From the NCBI RefSeq assembly GCF_007559335.1, contig NZ_VMBG01000001.1, positions 1,302,001 to 1,366,000 of the forward strand: a DNA stretch of 64,000 nucleotides, read 5' to 3'. Positions 21,398-30,262 of the stretch are shown here, in pieces. A model generated the notes under the pieces. That model was given only the letters and a program-made list of their open reading frames with translations, had not been told where the DNA came from and did no database searches. Each line of letters opens with the position of its first letter. Position 1 is the first letter of the stretch. This DNA is from Rariglobus hedericola (GTDB lineage Bacteria > Verrucomicrobiota > Verrucomicrobiia > Opitutales > Opitutaceae). Both the position numbers and the translations under genes were made by a program.

Positions 21398-22645
21398 ATG
21401 AAATCGCACCTCCTCCATATCGCGCTCCTCGCCTCCATCGGCGCAAGCGCCCTCATCGCCGATCCGGCCCCCGCGCCCGCTTCGTTCACCGAATCCCTCA
21501 CCCACGGAAAAGTCTCCATCAACGCCCGTCTCCGCTACGAGACCGTCGATCAAGACGGTTTCGCCGATGCCGACGCCCTCACCGCCCGCCTGCGTCTCGG
21601 CTACACGACCAAGGCCTACAAAGGCTTTCAGGCCATGATCGAGGGCGAAGCCGTCACGCCGATCGTGAAGGACTACTTCGACAGCACCGGCACCAACGGC
21701 TCCAACTACGCCGCCGTGGCCGATCCCGAGGTCTATCACGTCAACCAGGCCTGGCTTGCCTACACCTACGAAAAAACCAAGGGCACGCTCGGCCGCCAGA
21801 AGCTTATTCTTGATAACGCCCGCTTCATCGGCGACGTCGGTTGGCGCCAGAACGACCAGACGTTCGACGCCTTTGTCGTGCAGGATAAATCATTTGAGAA
21901 GACCACGCTAACCTACGCCTACCTCGAACGCATCAACCGCATCTTCGACGACTCAGGCGCCCAGCCAGATTGGGATTCCAACTCGCATGTATTCAACGCC
22001 AGCTATGCCGGTTTCCCCATCGGCACCCTGACCGCCTACGCCTACTTGCTCGACTTTGACGCCGACTCCGCTCCCGCCGTCAAAACCGCCGTCCGCAATA
22101 ATTCCAACGCCACCTACGGCCTGAGTCTCGCCGGCACCCGTCCCTTCAACAAGGACTGGAAGGCGTCTTACCGCCTCGAATACGCCACCCAGTCCGACTA
22201 CGGCAACAGCGCCCTCGGCTACAACGCCGATTACTACGTCGCCGAACTCGGCGGTGCCTACAAAACCTACACGCTCACCGCCGGCTACGAGGTGCTCGGT
22301 TCCGATAACGGCCTCGTCGGCTTCAAAGCCCCGCTCGCCACCATGCACGCCTTCAATGGCTGGGCCGATGCCTTCCTCGCCACACCCGCCGGCGGCCTCA
22401 CCGACACCTACCTGAAAGCCGGCGCCAAAGCCCCCGGCCCCGTCCAGCTCCTCGCCGGCTACCATTTCTTCGGCACCGAAGACGCCGCCACCACGCTCGC
22501 ACAGGAGTTCGACGCCTTGGCCGTCTACAAGCTCAACAAGCAACTGAGCTTCACCGCCAAGTTCGCCAAGTTCTGGAGCGACCAGACCGGTGCCGCCACC
22601 GCCGACCGCACCAAGTTCTGGCTCCAGGCCGACTACGCCTACTGA
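21398..22645 (+). CDS. Outer-membrane beta-barrel porin linked to nitrate uptake
   Basis: The 415-residue product has a signal peptide (MKSHLLHIALLASIGASALIA, split after the first 14 residues for description) followed by DPAPAP and then alternating polar/aromatic beta-strand sequence such as VSINARLRYETVDQDGF. It ends in an aromatic residue (Tyr), the usual outer-membrane barrel signal. A second in-frame ATG lies 12 bases upstream at 21386 and cannot be excluded. It resembles uncharacterised verrucomicrobial and proteobacterial porins of the alginate-export/OprP-like shape. Its position between nrtD and nirA suggests that it passes nitrate or nitrite across the outer membrane; this is inference from context. 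Confidence 0.8.
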   Translation: MKSHLLHIALLASIGASALIADPAPAPASFTESLTHGKVSINARLRYETVDQDGFADADALTARLRLGYTTKAYKGFQAMIEGEAVTPIVKDYFDSTGTNGSNYAAVADPEVYHVNQAWLAYTYEKTKGTLGRQKLILDNARFIGDVGWRQNDQTFDAFVVQDKSFEKTTLTYAYLERINRIFDDSGAQPDWDSNSHVFNASYAGFPIGTLTAYAYLLDFDADSAPAVKTAVRNNSNATYGLSLAGTRPFNKDWKASYRLEYATQSDYGNSALGYNADYYVAELGGAYKTYTLTAGYEVLGSDNGLVGFKAPLATMHAFNGWADAFLATPAGGLTDTYLKAGAKAPGPVQLLAGYHFFGTEDAATTLAQEFDALAVYKLNKQLSFTAKFAKFWSDQTGAATADRTKFWLQADYAY

Positions 22646-22667
22646 TCCCCATTCGCGCCCGACGATT

Positions 22668-22700
22668 CGCCCCGCTCCTTATTTCCAGAGCGGGGCGTTT
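22668..22700 (+). terminator. Intrinsic terminator after the porin gene
   Basis: A 10-bp stem (CGCCCCGCTC / GAGCGGGGCG) with a 10-base loop followed by TTT, 23 bases after the porin stop codon. Confidence 0.75.
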
Positions 22701-22725
22701 CAGCCTCCTTCGCAGACGCTTAACG

Positions 22726-22751
22726 ATGATGAGAAAAACTCATCATTTTTA
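22726..22751 (+). promoter_or_regulatory. Leader hairpin upstream of nirA
   Basis: ATGATGAG and CTCATCAT form a perfect 8-bp stem with an AAAAA loop, followed directly by TTTTT. It is AT-rich but has the shape of an intrinsic terminator and lies about 75 bases ahead of the nirA start, so it could be a leader attenuator or a second porin terminator. Confidence 0.45.
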
Positions 22752-22825
22752 AAAATACTATTCACGCCCTTAATTAACCGAATGCCGTTCATGGCATCGG
22801 CGGTGCTCCCTCAACGCACGCACTC

Positions 22826-24604
22826 ATGACCGAGACATCGACCACATTTCCCGCAGGCACCCCCGGCTCTTTCACCGCCGCGCAGAAGGAATACCTCCAA
22901 GGTTTCATGGCCGGCGCAGGTGTCTCGTTTCCTTTCTCCGTAGCCAGCGAGCTCGGCCAAGCTCCAGCCCCTCTGGCCCCCGAACCCACGATCTACGGCA
23001 CCGCCCTCGCCGATCTCTGCAAAGAGGAACTCTGGAAACACAAAGAGGATCCGCTCGACTCTTGGGAGCGCCTCATCGCCCACGCCGACGCCAACAGGTT
23101 TCCCGATGCCGAGAACATGTATCGGTTTAAAACCCACGGCCTCTTCTACGTCGCCCCCGCGCAGGACAGTTTTATGATCCGCCTGCGCGTCCCCGCCTGC
23201 GAGATCACCGCCCACCAATTTCACGGTCTCGCCGACCTCGCCTCCGAAATCGGTAACGGCCACGTCGACCTCACCACGCGCGGCAACGTCCAGCTCCGCG
23301 AGCTCAAGCCCCGCGACCTCGTCACCGTGCTCACCCGCGTGCAGGAGCTCGGTCTTACTTCGCGCGGTGCCGGCGCGGACAACATCCGCAACGTCACCGC
23401 TTCCCCCAACTGCGGTTTCGACCCATCCGAGGTCCTTGATGTGCGCCCCTACGCCAAAGCGGTTCACCACTACATCATGAACCACCGCGACTGCTACGGA
23501 CTCCCGCGCAAATTCAACATCGCCTTCGACAACGGAGGCAGCCTCACCGTCGCCGCCGACACCAACGACATCGCCTTCATCGCCACCCGCATCAGCGAAA
23601 AATCCGTTTCCCAGGTTTCAGGCCTCAACCCTCAGGTTTCTCTCGGCACTTACTTCCGCGTCCAACTCGGCGGCATCAGCGGACACCAGGACTTCGCCCG
23701 CGACACCGGCCTGCTCATCAAACCGTCCGAAGCCACTGCCGTCTCCGCCGCCATCGTCCGCGTCTTCGCCGAAAACGGCGACCGCACCAACCGCAAGAAG
23801 GCCCGCCTCAAATACGTCCTCGATAAGTGGGGCTTCGACCGCTTTTTCGCCGAGGTTCAGAAAAAACTCTCCTTTCCTCTCGTCCGCGTTCCTCTCACCG
23901 CCTGCGAACCGCGCCGCCCGCTCATCAAGCACGGCTGGATCGGCCCCTACAAACAGGCGCAAAAAGGATTCACCTCCATCGGCATCGGCGTCCCCGTCGG
24001 CCGCATGTCCGCGAAACAGATGCACGGCCTCGCCACGCTCGCCGCTAACTTCGGCAAGTCCGAGTTGCGCCTCACCATCTGGCAAAACGTGATCATCCCC
24101 CACGTCCCCGACGCCCTCGTCGCCTCCGCCTGCCGCCAACTCCAACACCTCGGCTTCACCACCGAAGCCTCCAGCACCACCAGCGGCATCATCGCCTGCA
24201 CCGGAAGCCGAGGCTGCAAATACGCCGCAGCCGATACCAAAGGAGCCGCCACCAAGCTCGCCAAACACTTCACATCCTCCGACCTCGTCGTCGAGCAACC
24301 CGTCAACATCCACTTCACCGGCTGCTCCAACAGCTGTGCCCAGCACTACTGCGGCGACATCGGCCTGATCGGCGCAAAACAACCCGACGGTGCCGACGGT
24401 TTTCACATGGTCCTCGGGGGCGGCATGGACCACGAGCAAGGCATCGCCCGCGAGATCTTCCGCGGGGTCCGCGCCACCGAGGTCCCCGCCCTCACCGAAA
24501 GAATTCTACGCACCTACAACGCGAAAAAGTCTTCCGGAGAGACCTTCGTCCAATGGACCCGCCGCCACTCCGACAAAGAGCTTCAAGAGTTTCTCTCCGT
24601 ATGA
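22826..24604 (+). CDS. nirA: Siroheme nitrite reductase (NirA-type)
   Basis: Six-electron reduction of nitrite to ammonium by a siroheme coupled to a [4Fe-4S] cluster; cytoplasmic. The two half-domains show LTTRGNVQLRELKPRD and RLTIWQNVIIPHV, the arginine-rich siroheme pocket. The cluster ligands are visible as Cys458 and Cys464 (C-x5-C) and Cys500 and Cys504 (C-x3-C). The 592 residues are slightly long because of an N-terminal extension of about 50 residues and a low-complexity insertion near residues 260-273. The family also contains assimilatory sulfite reductases; linkage to nrt and nasA favours nitrite. The last base-pairs overlap the diflavin reductase start (ATGA). Confidence 0.9.
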   Translation: MTETSTTFPAGTPGSFTAAQKEYLQGFMAGAGVSFPFSVASELGQAPAPLAPEPTIYGTALADLCKEELWKHKEDPLDSWERLIAHADANRFPDAENMYRFKTHGLFYVAPAQDSFMIRLRVPACEITAHQFHGLADLASEIGNGHVDLTTRGNVQLRELKPRDLVTVLTRVQELGLTSRGAGADNIRNVTASPNCGFDPSEVLDVRPYAKAVHHYIMNHRDCYGLPRKFNIAFDNGGSLTVAADTNDIAFIATRISEKSVSQVSGLNPQVSLGTYFRVQLGGISGHQDFARDTGLLIKPSEATAVSAAIVRVFAENGDRTNRKKARLKYVLDKWGFDRFFAEVQKKLSFPLVRVPLTACEPRRPLIKHGWIGPYKQAQKGFTSIGIGVPVGRMSAKQMHGLATLAANFGKSELRLTIWQNVIIPHVPDALVASACRQLQHLGFTTEASSTTSGIIACTGSRGCKYAAADTKGAATKLAKHFTSSDLVVEQPVNIHFTGCSNSCAQHYCGDIGLIGAKQPDGADGFHMVLGGGMDHEQGIAREIFRGVRATEVPALTERILRTYNAKKSSGETFVQWTRRHSDKELQEFLSV

Positions 24605-26283
24605 GCACCATCCCGCAAATTCCCGACAGCGCTCCTTTCTCTCCCGAGCAACGCGCCTGGCTCAACGGCTTCCTCGCCGGAATCTTCAACCGTGCCCCCG
24701 TTGCCGGCTCTCAACCCGCAACTCTCACCGCTCAACTCACGCCCCTCACCATCCTCTTCGCCTCGCAGACCGGCACCTCCGAAGCCCTCGCCAAGCAAGC
24801 CGCCAAAGAAGCCGGCAAACGCGGCTTCGCCCCCGCCATCCTCGACATGGCCGAAGTATCCGCCGAACAACTACCCAACCACGCCAACCTCCTCGTCATC
24901 ACCAGCACCTATGGCGACGGCGAACCACCCGATACCGCCAAGGCCCTCCACACCGTCCTCCGCGAAGGCAGCCACGCGTTCGCTGGACTCCGCTACAGCG
25001 TCTGCGCCCTCGGTGACACCAACTACACGCTCTTCTGCCAGGCCGGCAAAGATTTCGACGCTTACTTCGAGAAGCACGGCGCCACCCGCATCAGTCCCCG
25101 CACCGACTGCGACGTGGACTACGAAGCCCCCTTCAACGCCTGGCTCGACACCACCCTCAACGCCCTCGGAGCATCCTCAGCAGCGCCCGTCCCGGTCACT
25201 GAGGCGTCACCACCTTCCGCACCCGTCGCCTACGATAAGAAAAACCCTTTTCCTGCCCCGGTCCTCGCCATCCGCAATCTGAACGGCCCCGGTTCCGCCA
25301 AGGAGGTCAACCACGTCGAGTTCGACCTCACCGGCTCAGGCCTCGTTTACGAAGCCGGCGACGCCCTCGGTGTCATCCCGCAAAACTGCCCCGACCTCGT
25401 CTCCGCCATAATAGCGTCCCTCGACTGCGACGGCGAGGAAGCCGTCCCCACCCCCGTCGGCGAACTCCCCCTGCGCACCGCCCTCACCGTTCACTACGAA
25501 CTCGGCAAACCCGCCCCCGCCCTGCTCGAACTCCTCAACGTCACGACCCCCGTCCACCACGTCCTCGACGCCCTCCACGCCACCGCCACCAAACCCGCTC
25601 CCTCCGCCTTCGTAGCCACGCTGAAAAAAATCCAGCCCCGTCTCTACTCTATCTCCTCCTCGCCCAAGGCCCACCCGACCCAGGTCCACCTCACAGTCGG
25701 CGCTGTCCGCTACGAACTGAACGGACTCCCGCGCAAAGGCGTGTGCTCCACCTTCCTTGCCGAGCGCGCCCTCGCCCACGGCACCGCCGGCATCTTCGTC
25801 CACAGCAACAAAGCCTTCCGCCCGCCCGCCGACCTTAACGCCCCGATAATCATGGTCGGCCCAGGCACCGGCATCGCCCCTTTCCGCGCCTTCCTCGAAG
25901 AACGCGCCGCTACCCAGGCACCCGGCAAAAACTGGCTCTTCTTCGGCGACCAGAAAGCGTCCTCCGATTTCCTCTACCAAAACGAACTCACCGCGCTCCA
26001 GTCCGCCGGCGTTCTCACCCGCCTCGACCTAGCGTTCTCCCGCGACCAACCCGAGAAGATCTACGTCCAGACCAAGATGCTCGCCGCCGCCGACGAACTC
26101 TACGCGTGGCTCGAGCAAGGCGCCTACTTCTACGTCTGCGGCGACGCCTCCCGCATGGCCAAGGACGTCGATGCTGCCCTCCACAAAGCGATCGAACTCG
26201 CCGGAAAAAAATCCCCCGAGGAAGCCACCGCCTACGTCCAATCCCTCAAGACCGCCAAGCGCTACCAGCGGGACGTTTACTAG
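24601..26283 (+). CDS. Diflavin reductase (CysJ-like), probable electron donor of NirA
   Basis: A 560-residue flavoprotein that passes electrons from NAD(P)H through FAD and FMN. The start at 24601 overlaps the nirA stop (ATGA). A flavodoxin-type FMN domain starts near residue 50 with SQTGTSE (55-61) and contains STYGDGEPPDTAK and CALGDTNY. The FAD part has RLYSISSSP and GVCSTFLAER; the NADPH-binding part has GPGTGIAPFRAFLEERAA, YVCGDASRMAKDVD and the C-terminal aromatic residue (RYQRDVY). The N-terminal 30 residues resemble the N-terminus of NirA (FSPEQRAWLNGFLAG against FTAAQKEYLQGFMAG), perhaps a shared interaction element. In E. coli the equivalent serves sulfite reductase; here it is fused into the nitrite operon. 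Confidence 0.9.
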   Translation: MSTIPQIPDSAPFSPEQRAWLNGFLAGIFNRAPVAGSQPATLTAQLTPLTILFASQTGTSEALAKQAAKEAGKRGFAPAILDMAEVSAEQLPNHANLLVITSTYGDGEPPDTAKALHTVLREGSHAFAGLRYSVCALGDTNYTLFCQAGKDFDAYFEKHGATRISPRTDCDVDYEAPFNAWLDTTLNALGASSAAPVPVTEASPPSAPVAYDKKNPFPAPVLAIRNLNGPGSAKEVNHVEFDLTGSGLVYEAGDALGVIPQNCPDLVSAIIASLDCDGEEAVPTPVGELPLRTALTVHYELGKPAPALLELLNVTTPVHHVLDALHATATKPAPSAFVATLKKIQPRLYSISSSPKAHPTQVHLTVGAVRYELNGLPRKGVCSTFLAERALAHGTAGIFVHSNKAFRPPADLNAPIIMVGPGTGIAPFRAFLEERAATQAPGKNWLFFGDQKASSDFLYQNELTALQSAGVLTRLDLAFSRDQPEKIYVQTKMLAAADELYAWLEQGAYFYVCGDASRMAKDVDAALHKAIELAGKKSPEEATAYVQSLKTAKRYQRDVY

Positions 26284-26458
26284 GGTGTGTCTTTGAAATA
26301 AGCCCATGCTTTGTAACTTCAAAACCATGCTCGGCCAAGGCGGCCGAGACGGAGGCGGGCCAAAGGCCCGTGCCGGCGAGGACAACGCCGGTCCAGCTTG
26401 GTTTTCAAGTTACCCGAAGGGCGTAAGCAGAGCGTGGGATTATTTTAAAGACACACCC
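26283..26458. mobile_element. MITE-like element with terminal inverted repeats and internal hairpins
   Basis: A 176-base element bounded by inverted repeats that match at 18 of 19 positions (GGGTGTGTCTTTGAAATAA at 26283-26301, complement at 26440-26458). Imperfect homology continues inward, including TAACTT/AAGTTA and AAAACCA/TGGTTTT blocks. The centre has three consecutive hairpins: CTCGGCC...GGCCGAG, CGGGCC-AAA-GGCCCG and CCGGCG...CGCCGG. It codes for nothing. It starts on the last base of the diflavin reductase stop codon and ends 5 bases before the next start codon. No clear target-site duplication is visible. Confidence 0.7.
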
Positions 26459-26463
26459 CAAAA

Positions 26464-27924
26464 ATGACCGACCCGGTCCGCACGCTCATCGACGAACTTA
26501 TCGAGTCGCAACGCCGCCTCGACACTCCTGTCGCCCGCTTCGCGACGGCCCACGACTCCGGCAACGCTCCGCGCTCCCAGCTCATCCCGCTCTCCGCCCC
26601 CGTCCCCGGCGAGCAATACGCCTTCCAAGTCGATCTCGACAGCTGCACCGGCTGCAAAGCCTGCGTCGCCGGCTGCCACTCCCTCAACGGTCTCGACGAA
26701 AACGAAACCTGGCGCGACGTCGGCCTCGTCCTCGGCGGCACCGAAGTCCATCCCTTCCAGCAAACCGTAACGACCGCCTGCCACCACTGCGAAGACCCCG
26801 CATGCCTCAACGGCTGCCCCGTTCTCGCCTACGAGAAAGATCCGGTCACCGGCATCGTGGTCCACCTCGACGACCAGTGCATCGGCTGCAGCTACTGCGT
26901 GCTCAAGTGCCCCTACGACGTCCCCAAGTTCAACGACCGCCTCGGCATCGTCCGCAAGTGCGACATGTGCCACGGCCGCCTCGCCGCCGGCGAAGCCCCC
27001 GCGTGCGTCCAGTCCTGCCCCACCGAGGCCATCACCATCATCAAGGTCACCTCCGCCACCGAACCCAGCCAGTGGCTCCATGCCGCCCCGGATCCCTCCT
27101 ACACGAAGCCCACCACGCGCTACGTATCCAAAAATCCGTTACCCCATAACCTCCGTGCCGCCGACGCCGACACCCTCCGCCCCCAGCACGCCCACTACGC
27201 CCTCGTCGTCCTCTTAGTCCTCACCCAACTCGGCCTCGGTCTCTTGATCGGCTCTCTGCTCTGGACCCTAGACTCTGGACTTCCCCTCCTGGCTCTCACC
27301 CTCTTCACCGCCGGCCTCGTCGCCAGCGTCGCCCACTTGGGCCAACCTTTCCGCGCTTGGCGTATTTTTCTCGGACTCCGCCGCAGCTGGCTCAGCCGCG
27401 AAGCCGTCCTCCTCGGCACCGCGTTTCCCCTCTTTCTCACCTCGGCCATCAGTGAATGGATCGTTCCTTACGTTCCGTCCCTTCTCCGTCCTCTGATCGC
27501 TGTCCTCAGTCCCACCGCGATTCTGATCGCGACTGCCGGCGTCTTCTGCAGCGCCATGATCTACACTGACACCCGCCGCCATTTCTGGCGTCTCTCCCAG
27601 ACTCTCGGCCGCATGGCCGGCACCGTCGTCATCGCCGCCCTCGCCTTCTACAACCCCAAGCTCGCCGCCCTCGCCCTCGCGGCAAAGCTCGCGATCGAAC
27701 TCATCACCTACCGCGGCGACTCCGTCTCGGCCCGCCTGCAGCAAGGCCCGCTCCGCCGCCTGTGGGGTGCACGTCTCATCCTCGCCTTCCTCACCGCCGG
27801 ACTCTTCCTCTCCAACCACGCCGCCATCGGCTTCTTCTTCCTCCTCATCGGCGAACTCATCGAACGGACCCTCTTCTTCCAAGCTGTGGACTCCCCAAAA
27901 ATGCCCGGCGTCCCCTCTTCCTAA
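26464..27924 (+). CDS. DmsB-DmsC fusion: four-cluster ferredoxin plus membrane anchor
   Basis: A 486-residue fusion. Residues 55-205 carry four ferredoxin-type cysteine groups (CTGCKACVAGC, CHHCEDPACLNGCP, CIGCSYCVLKCP, CDMC...CVQSCP), as in DmsB/NrfC subunits. From about residue 243 there are eight hydrophobic helices like DmsC/NrfD-type anchors, which in known enzymes oxidise quinol. Immediately downstream lies nasA, so this protein probably carries electrons from the membrane quinone pool to the nitrate reductase. There is no Tat signal, so the ferredoxin part may face the cytoplasm. It lacks a ribosome-binding site, since the MITE-like element abuts its start. Confidence 0.88.
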   Translation: MTDPVRTLIDELIESQRRLDTPVARFATAHDSGNAPRSQLIPLSAPVPGEQYAFQVDLDSCTGCKACVAGCHSLNGLDENETWRDVGLVLGGTEVHPFQQTVTTACHHCEDPACLNGCPVLAYEKDPVTGIVVHLDDQCIGCSYCVLKCPYDVPKFNDRLGIVRKCDMCHGRLAAGEAPACVQSCPTEAITIIKVTSATEPSQWLHAAPDPSYTKPTTRYVSKNPLPHNLRAADADTLRPQHAHYALVVLLVLTQLGLGLLIGSLLWTLDSGLPLLALTLFTAGLVASVAHLGQPFRAWRIFLGLRRSWLSREAVLLGTAFPLFLTSAISEWIVPYVPSLLRPLIAVLSPTAILIATAGVFCSAMIYTDTRRHFWRLSQTLGRMAGTVVIAALAFYNPKLAALALAAKLAIELITYRGDSVSARLQQGPLRRLWGARLILAFLTAGLFLSNHAAIGFFFLLIGELIERTLFFQAVDSPKMPGVPSS

Positions 27925-27961
27925 TCCGTCCGCCCTCCGTCCTCTGTCTTCCGCTCTACGT

Positions 27962-27988
27962 CCTCCGCGCCCTCCGTGTCCTCTGTGT
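27962..27988. repeat. Three tandem 9-mers of a dispersed YCCTYYGYG-type repeat
   Basis: Three consecutive 9-base units (CCTCCGCGC, CCTCCGTGT, CCTCTGTGT) in the otherwise pyrimidine-rich 105-base gap between the dmsBC fusion and nasA. A sister copy at 33518-33544 differs mostly by C/T transitions. Confidence 0.6.
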
Positions 27989-28029
27989 TAAACACCACTC
28001 TCCTCGCGCTCCGCGCCCGCACCGGTCCC

Positions 28030-30213
28030 ATGACCACGGAGCTCGTGCGCCACCCCTCCGACTTCGGCCTCGGCATTCCGCAGCACCCCTCCCGCCTCAC
28101 CCCCGCCTCGACCACCCAATCCATCTGCGGCTTCTGCAGCACCGGCTGCTCGCTCAACATCCACCGCGACGCCTCCGGCCAGGCCATCAACCTCAGCCCC
28201 GACCCCGCCTACCCCGTCAACCTCGGCATGGCCTGCCCCAAAGGCTGGGAAGCCCTCACCCCGCTCGCCGCCACCGACCGCCTCACCACTCCCCTCCTTC
28301 GCAACAAAATCACCGGCCTCCTCGAACCCGTCTCCTGGCCCGTCGCCCTCGCCGCGTTCGTCGAAAACTTTAAACGCATCCAGCAAACCCACGGCCCGCA
28401 CGCGCTCTCCTTCCTCAGCACCGGCCAGATCGTTATGGAGGAAATGGCGCTCCTCGGCGCCCTCGCGAAATTCGGCATGGGCATGCTCCACGTGGACTCC
28501 AACACGCGCCAGTGCATGGCCACGTCCCACGTCGCCTACAAACAATCCTTCGGCTTCGACGCCCCGCCCTTCAGCTACGCCGACTTCGAGGAAAGCGACG
28601 CCCTCATCTTCATCGGCGCCAACCCCTGCATCGCCCACCCCATCATGTGGCAGCGCGTGATGATGAATAAGCGCAAACCCGAGATCATCGTCATCGACCC
28701 CCGCCGCACCGAGACCGCCGTCGCCGCCACCCTCCACGTCCCGCTCCTCCCCAAAAGCGACCTCACGCTCCTCTACGGTTTCGCCCACCTCCTCATCCAA
28801 CGCGGCGCCGTCCAACGCGACTTCATCGACGCCCACACGTCCAACTACCCCGCGTTCGCCTCCTTCCTCGCCGCCTTCACCCCCGAGCGCGTCTCCACCG
28901 AAACCGGCCTGCCCGTCGAGACCCTCCACCGCGTCGTCGAGATCATCGCCACCAAGGAACGCGTCTCCTTCTGGTGGACGATGGGAGTCAACCAAGGCCA
29001 CGAATCCACCCGCACCGCCCAAGCCATCATCAACCTCGCCCTGATGACCGGCAACATCGGCCGCCCCGGCACCGGCGCCAACTCCATCACCGGCCAGTGC
29101 AACGCCATGGGTTCGCGCCTCTTTGGCAACGCCTCGTCCTTGCTCGGTGGATACGACTTCGCCAACGACGCCCACCGCACCCACGTCGCCGCCATCCTCG
29201 GAATCGACGCGCAAAAAATTCCCTCCGAAAAAAGCTGGGCCTACGACCAGATTATAGACGGCATCGACAGCGGCGCCATCAAAGGCCTCTGGGTCATCGC
29301 CACAAACACCGCGCACTCTTGGATCAACCAAAAGCGTTTCCCCGAACTCCGCCGCAAACTCGAGTTCATGGTCGTGCAGGACATGTATGCCACGACGGAG
29401 ACCGCGCAGATGGCCGACCTCGTCCTCCCCGCCGCCGGCTGGGGAGAGAAGGAAGGCGTCTTCATCAACAGCGAACGCCGCCTCGGCGTTTCCCGCAAAG
29501 TCTCCCGCGCCCCTGGCGAAGCCCTCAGCGATTTCGCCATCTTCCAACTCGTCGCCGAAGCCTGGGGCTGCGGAGACATGTTCCGCCAATGGTCGTCCCC
29601 CGAAGCCGCCTTCCGCATCCTCCGCGAACTCACCCGCGGACAACCCTGCAACATCACCGGCATCGAAGGTTACGACCACATCCAACACTCCGGCGGGATC
29701 CAGTGGCCCTACCCCGCTGATTCCAGCTCTCAGCTCCCAGCTCTTGGCTCTAAGCTTGGTTCGCATCGCCGCCTCTTCACCGACGGCCATTTCTACACTG
29801 CCGACCAGCGCGCCGTCTTCCACTTCGACGAACCGCGCCCCATGCCCGAGCCGCCGGACAAAGCGTATCCCTTCCTCCTCAACACCGGCCGCGGCAGCTC
29901 CGCGCAGTGGCACACCGGCAGCCGCACCAACAAAAGCGATGTTCTCGTCAAACTCGCCCCGACCTCCCTCTACGTCGAAATCAACCCCGCCGACGCCGCT
30001 CGTCTCGGCATCGCCAACAACGACGATGTCCTCGTGAGTTCCCGCCGCGGCGACGCCGAAGCCTTCGCCGTCGTCACGTCCACCGTGCAACCCGGCCAGC
30101 TCTTCATGCCGATGCACTTCGACGCCGTGAACCGCCTCACCTTCCCGTCCTTCGACCCGCACTCCCGCCAGCCGTCCTACAAAGCCTGCGCCGTCCGCCT
30201 TGCCCGCAGCTGA
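28030..30213 (+). CDS. nasA: Assimilatory nitrate reductase catalytic subunit
   Basis: Molybdopterin enzyme reducing nitrate to nitrite in the cytoplasm (no Tat signal). The ATG at 28030 is chosen; upstream in-frame codons fall in the pyrimidine-rich repeat and encode nothing family-like. The N-terminal [4Fe-4S] ligands are Cys33, Cys36, Cys40 and Cys69. The molybdenum ligand is Cys162 in [10 protein letters not shown], as in NasA/NapA. The C-terminal MGD-binding domain shows [17 protein letters not shown] and the end segment [15 protein letters not shown]. The 727 residues lack the extra C-terminal [2Fe-2S] domain of some NasA proteins. A low-complexity insertion near residues 564-577 is odd. 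Formate dehydrogenase-type relatives are the main alternative. Confidence 0.93.
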   Translation: MTTELVRHPSDFGLGIPQHPSRLTPASTTQSICGFCSTGCSLNIHRDASGQAINLSPDPAYPVNLGMACPKGWEALTPLAATDRLTTPLLRNKITGLLEPVSWPVALAAFVENFKRIQQTHGPHALSFLSTGQIVMEEMALLGALAKFGMGMLHVDSNTRQCMATSHVAYKQSFGFDAPPFSYADFEESDALIFIGANPCIAHPIMWQRVMMNKRKPEIIVIDPRRTETAVAATLHVPLLPKSDLTLLYGFAHLLIQRGAVQRDFIDAHTSNYPAFASFLAAFTPERVSTETGLPVETLHRVVEIIATKERVSFWWTMGVNQGHESTRTAQAIINLALMTGNIGRPGTGANSITGQCNAMGSRLFGNASSLLGGYDFANDAHRTHVAAILGIDAQKIPSEKSWAYDQIIDGIDSGAIKGLWVIATNTAHSWINQKRFPELRRKLEFMVVQDMYATTETAQMADLVLPAAGWGEKEGVFINSERRLGVSRKVSRAPGEALSDFAIFQLVAEAWGCGDMFRQWSSPEAAFRILRELTRGQPCNITGIEGYDHIQHSGGIQWPYPADSSSQLPALGSKLGSHRRLFTDGHFYTADQRAVFHFDEPRPMPEPPDKAYPFLLNTGRGSSAQWHTGSRTNKSDVLVKLAPTSLYVEINPADAARLGIANNDDVLVSSRRGDAEAFAVVTSTVQPGQLFMPMHFDAVNRLTFPSFDPHSRQPSYKACAVRLARS

Positions 30214-30262
30214 CCTACGTTCTCATTTGCCCCACCTTGCATTCCGCGTTGGCCTTATCTGT

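Noticed and set aside
22668-22751. Tandem hairpins as an ANTAR (NasT-type) antiterminator target
   Set aside because: Neither hairpin has the required hexanucleotide loop and no ANTAR protein is encoded in the window.
27988-30162. Long minus-strand open frame of about 720 codons opposite nasA
   Set aside because: Same cause: mirror of the nasA codon bias, no recognisable domain, nothing upstream to start it.
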